DNA of 64,000 nt from Vicia villosa (taxonomy: Eukaryota; Streptophyta; Magnoliopsida; Fabales; Fabaceae), in the NCBI RefSeq assembly GCF_029867415.1, contig NC_081180.1, positions 146,382,731-146,446,730 of the forward strand. The letters run 5' to 3'. The notes under the pieces were generated by a model. That model did no database searches. It was given only the letters and a program-made list of their open reading frames with translations, and was not told the DNA's origin. This document shows, piece after piece, positions 35,000-46,080 of this stretch. The number at the start of each line of letters is the position of its first letter. Position 1 is the first letter of the stretch. A program made the translations under genes and the position numbers.

Positions 35000-37900
35000 T
35001 CACGGTTCGTGGCTGTTAACACGGGTGTGAAGTTCCAACATTTCTTGGTGGTTTGGATCCACCGACAGTGCAGCACGACAGTCTCTTAACGCACTTAGGA
35101 CATCGCCTTTGTGTTCATGGAATGCTGCGCGGAGATGTAAGAGGTGCAAATCAGCTTTAAATGCAATTGCGCGTGATAGCTCGGCTATTGCTTCCTGTTC
35201 CTTATGGTTGTCCATCAGAACTGCAATCGCGTTCACCGTACATACGCGTTGTCAATATAGCCACAATAACATAATTATAATCGATAGAGTTGATTAGGAA
35301 AGTAAAAATACCAACCTGCTGCTCGGTATCGATAAGGATACACGCGAAGTGGATCTAATCGAGTGACCATCTCTAGATCTGCCTTTGTAAGATCACGATC
35401 ACCGTACTCGGATCGCTTCTCGTACGCCGACGCGTTGCTTTTTGCCTTCTCAATAAGTTCAGTCATTTCCGTGTAAGCAGCAGCCTTGTCGTTTTTTAGA
35501 AAATGAACACGCGCAAGACCCTGATGGGCCCGAGTGTGATGGATTTTTAGGGCTTTGATATAGCAATCGGCTGCTTGGTCTAGTTTCCCATGATCGACAA
35601 AAACACTTCCAAGATTGTTCAAGGCCTGGTAAATTAAATTGAACAAAATAATACCAAAACTCTTAAGTTAATACAAAATCGGTGTTACCTAGAGCCTACA
35701 CATCAGAACTCCTAATGTCACATAGTCAGAACTCTTACAAAGTTACAAATAAATAACTGCTAGGGAAAATCATCGATTCGTTTTACAAATGTTAGTTAAT
35801 ACTTAACCTGTGTGTGGTCACTGGTTGTTGATTAGTGAAAAGTTTCCAGAAGGTGGTACAAAAGAAAAACCGTACCTGACCTTTGCGCAGATTATCAGAA
35901 GGACACCTCAATGCATCTTCGAGAAGTGAAATAACAGTCGAAGAACATATTGAACCGAGACCAGAGTCGGCCAATGCATATGCCTTGAGGAAAAAGGCCT
36001 CAAAAGACCTTTTAATACAAATAGACTCTTCAGCTTTTTGAAGCCCTTCCTCGTAGTGACCAGTATCATACAAGATCCACCCCTCGTATACAAGTCGTTC
36101 ATGCTCACTTGATGCATGTTGCCAAGCTAACTGTAAACTCCGCATAGCAGCCTCAGGACAGTTTAGCCTAAATCAAATAAAAGTCAGATTCTTTTACAAG
36201 TTGGCACTGACGCTTGTCGGACACAGACACACCTTCAATCTAAATTGTCGGTGCTACATAGATAGTGACTTTCAAGTAAACAGAGAATTCCACATGAAAA
36301 TAACAGGAAGATTAAAAAAAAAAACAGCTATTATTTGTAGAATTCAACAATTTTTTACGAGTAAAAACAATTACCACACGTTCGTTCATATGATACCTTA
36401 GAAGAAGCAATGATTGTCTGAAGTATAGAACACCTTTTGCCGCATCAGATTCCAGCATTTGGTAAATAACGGATAATGACTCAATATCATCAACAGCAGA
36501 CCAACAGTCATATAATTGTGCCCAACAATCTGCCGTCGTCAAATGTTCAACGTGCTCAAGCACAAGAGTACGGAGTTGAGATGCAGCTACACGTCCCTCA
36601 AACATTCTATAATGTGGACAAAGAGTAAGAACTGCTTGAACATCGCGAAGGGCTGCTTTGTAGTCCTCGAGAGCCAGATAGATAAAAAACCGTAGTTCCA
36701 AGCATTCTAACGAAAGTTTGAAGCCAAGTATCCGATTTATTTCAGCAAGTGCACCTTGAGAATTCTCTTTCCACATTAAAGAAGCAGCCCTATACATGTA
36801 GGGATATATAAGAGTAGGGTCCAGTTCAGTTGCTTTCTCAAGGTCTTTCCACCTCAAATCACCATCACAATATAGTGACCTTTCTTGGTACATCCATCCG
36901 AGTCGAGTGACAGGAGAAATGACTGAGCTGATCTTCTCATAAGATATATGCCCCTTGCCTTGTATAGAGTCGAGCCGAGCTAAACCGGTAACAGAATAAA
37001 TATGACCTGCTTTTACAGCTCTCTCAAAAAGGCAACGAGATTCGTCGTATTCTTTCCGCAAGAGCCTTACACATCCCAATCGATGAAACGCCAACAGTCT
37101 TTCCTTGTCATTTTCAGCAAAATCAGCTAACCTTTCCAGAAAATGAGCTGTTGTGTCTGAAGTAGAATTAACGTTCATAGAAACTTCGCTTAAGAAGCAG
37201 AAAAGTGCATATAAACCTGGACCAGCCATTACTGTCAACTGCTGCTTATTAGGGTGGAGAAATAAATCCACCACCCGACTATCGCTCAAGCAGTGGGGAA
37301 GATCGCGTAAAAGGACTTGTAAACAAGAAGCTGCAAGGACGGATGAATTCTGGTCGAGAGCATATTCCATGAGTTCGATGGCATCTTCTTTCGAAGTAAC
37401 TAAGGATGCAAGTCTTCTATCACAAGCGTCTTTCAATCTATCACAGCAATACTTGTTGGCGAAAACTAATATCTCCAACAAAAGCTTTGGAGAGAGTTGT
37501 TCGAGTAAACTATCAGTCATACTGAAATAACTTATTGCCCTCATACCCGAAGAAGATATATTGTTTTCAGACAAATCTATAGCCTCCGAAACCGATTCAC
37601 AGAAAACCCCATTTAACATTGTGTGAAACGGCGCCGAGAGTTCAGAAAACTTTTGCCTATCACAAACTATCTTCTCATCCCCAATCGTAAAAACAACATA
37701 CGGTGAAGTGTTGTTCCCATTCATCAAGACCTTCTCCTGGGAACTTACCTTTATATCAGAAAGATGAGATTGCACATCTACCGGCACATATTCATTTTGA
37801 CGTTTACCTGTCAACAAACCAGCAATTAACTCTTCACCTTGCTTCTCATATTTCAACCACGCCCCAAATACAACCTTCTCATGAACACTACTCGCCCTCC

Positions 37901-38315
37901 GCCACGCTTCCCGGAGACTTCTTTGCATCAGTTTAACATCTCCAAGGCCTTTAAAGACCTGATACTGAAACAGAAACAGATTCGACTGTTCCTGTGAAGA
38001 ACACGACTCAAGTTCTTCATGGATTTGAGCTAAAACCTCGACATAATCAACAGGTTTAAAGTCTGGTAGCACAGGTGGCTGTTGGACTTTAATTAGAGAT
38101 TCTCTATAGTAATCAAAATCAAATCAAACAACTTAATTCAGTAAATTGTCTAAAAAATTAATCTTCCAACTAAAAATTAAACCAGAAAAAATAAAAAAAA
38201 CTTACATTGATGACAATTTGGGAAGCTTCCCTCTTTCAACTTGAAGCCATGATTGAGGATTAAGAGAACTTGAGTGTTCTTCCTTAGATGATTCTGCAGG
38301 GAAGAAAGACCTCAT
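35000..38315 (-). CDS. ETO1-like protein (BTB-TPR adaptor of ACC synthase turnover), 5 exons
   Basis: Exons on the minus strand are 38315-38206, 38103-36397, 36167-35876, 35625-35316 and 35220-35000. The sum is 2,640 bp or 879 residues, with all junctions GT..AG and in frame. The N-terminus is short (MRSFFPAESSKEEHSS) and leads into IESLIKV and FKPVDYVEVLAQIHEELESC. A BTB domain spans about residues 168-265 (VVFTIGDEKIVCDRQKF). The rest is tetratricopeptide-like repeats, ending DCRAALSVDPNHQEML and RVNSHEP. The family are CUL3 adaptors that send type-2 ACC synthases for degradation and so restrain ethylene synthesis. Length and the short start resemble EOL2 more than ETO1, but this is not decided. 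No lesion is visible. A short upstream ATG out of frame overlaps the start. Confidence 0.94.
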
Positions 38316-39942
38316 AGGGCATAATACACGAAACAAATCCCAGATCTCCACAACAGCAACACTATATAATTACCCTTCAAAATCAAACCTTTGCAAATTG
38401 GGGGCAAAGGAAAAAAGATAAGCTTTTACCAACTGGTTGTCACATTCCACTACTACCCTCAAACTCAAAAATACCCTAACCCCAGAAAGAAAAAACAAAA
38501 CTTTTTTTTCATTTTGCCCCTTTTTTGTTTACCCTAATAGAAAACAAAACCAATCAATATCAAAATTACAGCTTTTTTTATACCACTATAGTAAAAAATG
38601 AAAATTAAGATTAATGGGTTGTCCTTCCCATTGACAAAAATCTAAGTCAAGATTTGTTTTTTTCAGAAATAGATAAGCATTAAATGGTTTTATTCTAGTA
38701 CTCTTTTGTTTAGCATAAGAATATCCAAAAGGGTACAAAAATTTTGACCAGAAAAGAAAAATTGACCACTCTGAAACTGTGTACTTAGCTGGTTCATGAA
38801 ATTGGCATAGGTAGATGAGTTGTGAGTTGAATCTGCAGAAACAAAATGAAGGGTTTGTTTGGTTTTGAAGATGAAAGGTGGATCTAAGTTAAAAATTGAA
38901 ACTTTGGTGAAAGGGAAAGTAAATGGCTTTAACTTTTTTTCAAACGCACTTTTTTCAGTTGGATACCATAGAAGTTGCATCCACTATTTGTTGGGAGTGG
39001 ACCTCACCAATAGATTGTAATAAAAAAAGAATAAAATTATTGATTGAGTGTTGAAGTTAGGTTGATTAATTGAAAAACTTGAAAGGGGGAAAGAAAAAAT
39101 CGATTAAGTTGTAGTGTGATGAAAAGAGAAGGGAAGAAGAGATGATGAAAAGAGGTGTAATATCAAAAGGAAATTAACAAACGGGAGCATGACAGGTGTA
39201 TTAGGATGTTGTTTTCGAATGTTAATGACAAAAGTACAAATATTGTTTGTTTGAAAATTGATGTTTTGTTTTATTCTTTCACTCATGAATGATAATGACT
39301 TAATGGAACAAAGAGGACTTGAATTGGTAAAGATAATTGTATTTATCATAATTGATTTATTTTTAAAATCTACATTTTTAAGAGTTTTGAAAGACTTATT
39401 TCTATTTAAAAACTAAAACTTTTTATTTTGAAGAATTAAAAAAAATTATATTAGAGAAGTGGGTTCTAAAATTTTGGAGGACTTAGGTCAATTATTTTAA
39501 TATAATTTATGTTATTAAAGTATTTAAAAATTAAATTAGGTTAATGACAGACACTCTTTTATTATTTTATAAAATTAATAATATATTTTAAAAGTTTCTA
39601 TATTTTTTTAAAAGTCATTTTTCCAAAACTCTCTTCTTCTTCTTCTAAACTCCCAAACAAAATTTAAGTATTTTATTTACAATTTTTTAACTCTGAATAA
39701 TTGTCCATTTATAATGTTATGACAATAATTTATCTGTGATCATATATTTATTTACTAACTTTCTATCTATTCAACTAATCTATTAATTATAATTAATAAA
39801 AACATTTTTGAACCCTGAAAAATGATATTAAGAATACCAATTAGATCTATTAAATTCAAATTCATCTAATTCATCTACCAAATGTTGTTTATTGTAAGGT
39901 TTTCATCGTTTTCCACAATAATTTCAGAATATACAAGTCTTC
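38316..39942. other. Upstream region of the ETO1-like gene; no gene seen
   Basis: AT-rich DNA with long T and A tracts, presumably promoter and 5' untranslated sequence near 38316-38500. Open stretches at 38690-38980 and 39104-39349 have no domain and are AT-skewed. Beyond 39400 the sequence is plain AT-rich spacer. Confidence 0.55.
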
Positions 39943-40285
39943 AATGTTGTATTCCACCATGAAAGGAAATTTGTAAGGTTGAATAAGAGGGTTACGATTT
40001 ACAGGGGAGATGTCTAGAATTTAGTTTATGGGCAACACATTGATAAGTGGTCAATGGTTTAACATTCATAAGTTGGTGACTGGGTGGGGTTAGATGCAAG
40101 GGACCTACAGAACATGCACTAAGATTCTTGAAATAGATGATAACTTTTTTCTAGATTGGAAGAATGGTGATTGTAACGATTTCGTCGCATACGCTTATGC
40201 GACCCAATTAGATGGAGAAATGTTTGTGGAGCATGATGTAACTAATATTGAAGTCTCAGTAAGGAGTCCTAGGTGTGCGTTCTAG
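39943..40285 (+). pseudogene. Mutator-like transposase N-terminal remnant
   Basis: Broken frames on the plus strand read VVFHHERKFVRLNK, then a stretch equivalent to the small N-terminal fold of plant MURA proteins, then GEMFVEHDVTNIEV. I recognise the FHHGGKFVR...YVEH pattern of the PB1-like N-terminal domain of Mutator transposases. Stops interrupt it, and no core catalytic domain follows because a CACTA-type repeat begins after 40290. The assignment rests on short similarity. Confidence 0.5.
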
Positions 40286-40389
40286 GTGTGTAAATGAGAT
40301 TGTTGAGATGGATGGATGGATGTGATGATGAGGAAGTAAAAGGGATGGATGTGATGATGATGCAACACATTGATGTTTTATTTTTTCAT

Positions 40390-42649
40390 AAAATAAAAAC
40401 AACATACTTCCTCGTTTTCTAATAAAACCGAGGGGTAAAACAAATCAGGACACGCTTCAAATTCCACTTAATGGATGTTAATATTTTTATTTGTTTATAA
40501 GTGAATATTAAATCATCTAACCCTTCGATTTTCTTAAAAACTGAGGGATAACTTAATCACATTTTAGTGTAAAAGCATATGTTAAACATATTTTACCCTA
40601 ATCCTAACTTATATGTTACTACCGTCCCAAACTAGCACTCATCATTCTTTAGGATGGATTGCAAGACAGAAAAAATCTTCAATGTTTTTCTACCATTGAA
40701 CAAAACATTTTTCTGCCCTTACAATCTATCTCACATAATGGTGTTAATATTGTATTTTTGGAACAACTCTCTGTTAAAGATCTATTAAAGAGTGTTGGAA
40801 AAGTTCCCTATAATAGATTGCAAGTGTAGAAAATCATTCATGCTTCCAGGTTAAACAAAGAAGGTTGTTCAACCTTTGAAAATATATAAGCAACAAAATT
40901 TGAAATTGCAACAAAATCTGAAATTGCAGCGATGATGATGAATCTGGATTTTTTTTTAATATTTTGTGTAAACAATGTAATGTTTTTAAAAAAAGTAGAT
41001 ATCATTCACCTCGGTTTTATTTTAAAACCGTTGAGCTTACTTATTTTATTTTTTTATTGAAAATATAAAATACATTTCTCCTCGGATTTTTTTAAAAACC
41101 GAGGGAACATGTTACACCGCTACAACAATAAATCTCTACCTTACATTCTTAAAGGAACAACATTCAAGATATTGTCAAGACATCAATCCACAACAATTTA
41201 TCGATATCGTATTAAATAAATTTGTAGCGGGACACAATCAGTTAAATTCACGCAGTTATTTTTTTATAAATATTGCTTTCAATATGCATTTGAGTATAAA
41301 ACCATCACACAAAATTATTTTAACCTATGCAAATGCATGAATATCATTATTCTTTATACAATTATATTTATCATTTAATATTATAAATATCTAAATAAAT
41401 TTTATATTAATATTAAATAAATTTACCCGTGCGGCAACACGGGTGATTTACTAGTTTTCCTTGAAAACATTTGATCAAAATAATAAAATCATGAAACTTA
41501 AAGAAGCTTCGAAAAGTTCTCTGTGATGGATTGTAAGTGCAGGAAAAAAATATTTTCCAAATTTGGAACAAATAATTTCTTACTTGGGGTAGATAGCTCG
41601 TTAAAAGTTGATTGCGTGCAGTCCATAGAACTTTAAAATATTGAGCACAAAATCTATCCAACTGGATCTGGATTATAGCAAAGACGTGTTGTTCTCCAAA
41701 AACAACAACTATTATGATAACACTGCATTTGTTGTAATAATGTAATTTAATATTTAGTGTAAACAATGTAATGTTAAAAAAACTTATGCACCTTTTACCT
41801 CAGTTTTTGTTAGAAACCGAGGGAATGATTTTGGTGTGATATTGAGAATAATGATCATCGCTCTTAAAGAAATATGTGTTACCCATTTCATGTGTATCAA
41901 CGCTCAGATACTCCCATTAGTGATCTGCAAGAAACCTAACAAACATCAATTATAAAAGCATTCTGAATATCAATAATTGCTAATGAAACATATAACATGA
42001 AAACTTTGAAGAATAAAAAACTATGTAAAGTTCTCTACAATGGATTGCAAGAGTAGAAAATAAATTGTGTTTAAGGTTTGTGTTCTTCAATAATCGATTT
42101 TTTTATAAATTTCATCAATAATCATATATTCATTCATTTAACTAACATTTTCTTATTTTACATCAGAAACAAATTAATACAAAAGGGATCTGGAATATAT
42201 TGCAACCAAAATTTTATCTTCCCCGATATTTCAATGAAACAAGGATCCAACATCTGATCTTCACCATCAATAATGACGATGAATTAGATTTAATATTTGT
42301 TATATATTTACAAAAATATTCTTTATAAACAATGTAATATTGTGAGTAAACAATTAATTTATAAATATTATATAGTTTGTAACGAATTCAAATGATATAT
42401 ATATATATATCAATCAATCTTACCTCTCGGTGTATTGATAAACTAAGAGGTTTGATGCACTAGTTTTGAAAATATTAAAAGTGAAAAAGGTGGGGTTCGA
42501 ACCCATGTGCATAAGCATTTTCCTCTCGGTGTTTTAAAAACCGAGGGGCAAAATCGTTACTTTTCATGACGCCATTTGTTACCTCGCTTCTTTAGCCCAG
42601 ATACAATGCATTTCACATCTGAGGTTAAAAGTAATTTTTGTAGTAGTGT
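40390..42649. mobile_element. CACTA-type transposon remnant with subterminal repeats
   Basis: The right end reads AGTAATTTTTGTAGTAGTG (42649), that is CACTACTACAAAAATTACT inverted, a typical CACTA terminus. Inside it, copies of CCTCGGTTTT or AAAACCGAGG in both orientations recur near 40412, 40550, 41010, 41080, 41800, 42530 and 42600. Such clustered inverted motifs are typical subterminal transposase sites. No matching left CACTA end or transposase was found, so the left limit is only approximate and the element is probably rearranged. Confidence 0.65.
41133..41454 (+). mobile_element. Small non-autonomous Helitron
   Basis: The 3' end has the hairpin CCCGTGCGGCAACACGGG followed 7 bases later by CTAG, then T, the Helitron 3' signature. 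A candidate 5' end TCTCTACC at 41133 is preceded by A, so the insertion would be between A and T as the family requires. The proposed body is 322 bp, AT-rich and non-coding, and lies inside the CACTA-type repeat. The 3' end is secure; the 5' end is a best guess. Confidence 0.65.
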
Positions 42650-43150
42650 ATTAACCCGAGTGGTGCATGTGGCAGTTTGGGTACGTGCAGATCATTCTCA
42701 GGTCACCCTTCTAGGCTACTTCTATCAGTACTGTCCGCAGAGACCTGGATGACATTCTCGCAAATTTTAAGAATCATCTGGTACCGGTGGAGTATCAGAC
42801 TCGTAAGGCCACATCTCAATGGAGCTATGTTGAGGGTTACATGATATGGTTCTATAAAGTTTCACACCCTTACATGACACATGACGCTCCTGGAAGTCCA
42901 CCTACGCCTCCTCATGAGGAGCTCTTGGAAGACCGGCAAGCATTGGACGACCATGCCATTGATGTGTTGTCGTGTAGTTTGAACATTATGCGGCTTATAC
43001 GTCAAGGCAGGGCATCGAGTCTGGAGTGTTTGCGAGAGGTGAAGATGAAACAGTTTCCCTAGTAGAGTCTATTCTTTCTAAGGCACCGAGTGCTGCGCCT
43101 TACCGTATGCAGAGGAGGAACCAGGGTGTAAGGATTAAGAATACACAGTA
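42650..43150 (+). pseudogene. Plant mobile domain (PMD) gene, C-terminal fragment
   Basis: The plus strand reads QFGYVQ-like sequence from about 42670. From 42787 it continues in one frame as SQWSYVEGYMIWFYKVSHPYM, then a proline-rich GSPPTPPHEE and a short C-terminal tail to 43062. This is the C-terminal signature of PMD/aminotransferase-like proteins that include MAIN-type and transposon-borne members. The N-terminal two thirds are missing; the fragment starts right after the CACTA end. It is not the same gene as the intact PMD gene at 46081-48403. Confidence 0.6.
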
Positions 43151-44843
43151 GAGTATTTTAATTGTATTTTGTTTAATTTTAATAGACTTTGAGAACAATG
43201 GTTGTACTAATATATTCGGATTCTACAATATTTGGTTTCATTAAAGCTTTACGTGGTTGTATAATATTCGTTTTTATTAATCGTTGAAACAAATAGTAGT
43301 ATTTTTAATCGAATTGAAATTAGTTTGAATTGAAAACACCACAATACTTGAAAAATTGATTATGGAAAAATTAAACATGCGAAAATTCGGAGATGCATCT
43401 CCGAACCAATTTCCTTAAGGAAAAAAAATGTGAATTTAGAGAGACATCTCTGAAAATGCCCCTGAGTTTATTCGAAGATGCATCTCCGAGCTAAAATTTT
43501 CCAAATAATGGTATTTGATGCGTTCAGAGATGCATTTCCTAATTAAATCAAAGGCATTTTGGAATTTTCAGAGATGCACCCCATTAATCAAAGGCATGAT
43601 GATAAATTACCTACAAAATTGATATTCATGCTTACAGACCACATGTAAGACTCCCTGGCATGAAAATCATGCAAAAATAAGGCTCACAGGGATAAGGCCA
43701 GGTTACGACCCACCATTAAAACCCTCTGGCAATTTGATTTCTTATTTAACTGGAAAAATTACGGGCATAAGCCCATCTTACGACCTACCCGTAATCTCCC
43801 CAGACTTGAGGTAATCTTGGTTTGTATCAATTACTGGTGCAAGGTATCCTTACGGCCCACCCGTAATTGTCACTAGATTTTATGGAAATTGGTTGTTTTT
43901 AAAGGTTCTGACATGGTCTTTTTCTAAATGTTTTTTTTGCTCAATTATTCTAAAATTGCTTATGAAAATTCTCTTAGAATATACTTTCTTACACTTTGAT
44001 AAATTCGTTATTTTCCTTCACTTTGCCAATTTATATACAACGTTCATACACTTTAACTCAACGTGATTTTTTTTAAAGAATAAAACCATAACATTTTTGG
44101 CATCCAAAATAGACAATATCTTATAGCCGCAGTGATGCGGACAAGATATATAATACACTATACTTAACAAAGAATAAGAAGCAAGGAAGGAGATGAATAA
44201 GAATATAATCAAGTTTATATGATCCATAATAATCAGTAAATTTAATCAATACAATAGTTATAAAACACTAGGATATCATGAACGGTTTAATAGTGGCCAT
44301 AGTAAATGCCAACCAAATACAAGTTTGGGATGTAAGATTTTAAAACAACTAAAATATGGATACATTAAAAATAAGGAAATGCTTTTTATAGCGAAACTTA
44401 TTTCGTGAAAACTCACAAATGACAAAATTGACTTATTTTCTTTTCAGCCACTCTAGAAAAACTACAAAGAAGGAATATCGCCTTCTCCAATTCTTTATTG
44501 CAAAACCATATATTCAACAAACCGTTTCATTGTGAAATTGTGATCTACCACTAACAGAGACATGATGTCTCAAAAGTGGTCTATTGTATGAAAATAAGCA
44601 ATAAAAGATTACTTAGAGAAATGATGTCGTGTTAAGAATTATGTAATGGTTACTGATGGAGTTAAGTAACTGTAGATGGAATTAAGTGGTCAAAATATAC
44701 ATGGCTCTCCAAGAAGAAAAAGGTAAGATTTTCTTACAATGAAAGGGAAAAATAAAGAGCAAAAAACCAAGTTTAATTCAAACAACAGTAGAATTCTGAG
44801 AATAGGGGAGGATATTAGTTGAAACTGTAACTATGAAGTGAGG
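43151..44843. other. Repeat-derived spacer with GATGCATC palindromes
   Basis: No gene recognised. At 43383-43580 the motif TTCGGAGATGCATCTCCGA and variants occur four or five times, mostly as perfect palindromes around GATGCATC. From 43600 to 43880 the sequence has repeated TTACGACCCACC/ACCCGTAAT blocks in a roughly tandem arrangement. Both look like interiors of unclassified DNA transposons. 43900-44843 is AT-rich with nothing identified. Confidence 0.5.
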
Positions 44844-45451
44844 CAGTGTTTTAAAAACCGGACCGATAATGAAATAAGTAAGGGTACTTAATCATTGGTT
44901 TGTTGGTCGAACCACTGTATCATTGATTGAACCGCATGACTTAATCAGATTAAATCAGATAATTCGGTTGAATAAACCAGTCTCTATTGCAAAACTATAT
45001 ATTTATTAAATCGAACCGCTTGACTCGGTCTCTAAAAGTATCACGACACCTACAAAATTTTAAAATTTTAAAATATCATAATTTCATATATTTATTCTTT
45101 ACATTCAAATTCTAAATATAATTATCACTCACAATAAAATAATACAAAATTTAAATTTAAATAAATTTTGAACTAGGTCTAATTGCAAGGGAAAAATTGT
45201 TCCAAATCTATTTTTAATAAAGTCTAATTATATTTTAATTTATTTTTTTTAAAAAAAATGATGAAAACGACGTCGTTTTGAAAAAAAACATGCATTTGTA
45301 CCGCCGATTTTCTGAAACCGTCAAGTTACCTATTTGATTGATTTTGGTTAGTTCTCACCGATTCAACCGTATATCTGATCTAACAATTAGACTAAATCCA
45401 TGACTCCTCCAATTCCTAATCCGACCGATTCACTTTGTTTTTATAACACTG
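44844..45451. mobile_element. hAT MITE with CAGTGTT ends (608 bp)
   Basis: Ends CAGTGTTTTAAAAAC and GTTTTTATAACACTG are inverted repeats with one mismatch. Flanks AAGTGAGG/GACTGAGG match at six of eight positions, a decayed 8-bp duplication. The interior has ACCGGACCG and CGACCGATT motifs and no coding sequence. Confidence 0.8.
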
Positions 45452-45634
45452 GACTGAGGTGGCAAATGTTACTTATCCATTTTAATTTATTTGAATAATT
45501 TTTTATGACAACTAAGTTTATAAAACCAATGCATATATGACAAAGATCTTCTTTCGTGAAATATAGCAGTGCTCTTAAAAATATAAAAAAATTTATATTA
45601 GTTAAAACATTCTACAAAATATACAAAAATTTAA

Positions 45635-45900
45635 GAATTTTTTTTTCAATATCCACTTTTTTTAAAAAAATTTCAAAAATATTCATATTTTCAAATTAAT
45701 TACCAAAATGTCACTTTTTTTTTTAAAAATTAGACGTTGTCGCCAGGGGGGGTGGCGACAACACCCAGCCCAGAAAGGAGGCGCCAGGCCCACTGGCGAA
45801 TACGTTGATTGTTTATGTGTTGTCGCCACCCCCTGGCGACAACACCCCCCTTTATTTTTTTTTTCATTTTTTTTTGTTATTTTTTTTGCTGTTTTTTTTT
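45635..45900. repeat. Left terminal inverted repeat of the Mutator-like element
   Basis: Outer 100 bp are A/T-rich tracts shared with the right end (CAATATCCACTTTTTTT, TTAATTACCAAAATG). The inner part has two GTTGTCGCC...GGCGACAAC palindromes (about 45735-45768 and 45820-45843) flanking a GGCGCCAGGCCCACTGGCG block. Confidence 0.9.
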
Positions 45901-46080
45901 CTTAATTTTTTTTCCAATTTTTTTATATTATTTTTTTAGCTGTTTTTTTATTTTTTTTAAGTTGGAAAAATAATAGCAATAAATTAAAAATTACCAAATA
46001 CATTAGCCATTAATCATAATTAAAAAGGTACAATAAAATGAAAAACAACACAAAATACATTAACGATACAAATAAAATTC

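Noticed and set aside
40094..40285. Independent 63-codon gene
   Set aside because: Part of a broken Mutator transposase N-terminus that starts upstream in other frames.
42490..42510. tRNA gene suggested by GGTTCGAACCC
   Set aside because: Only a T-arm-like string; no acceptor, D or anticodon arms fit around it, and it lies in CACTA subterminal DNA.
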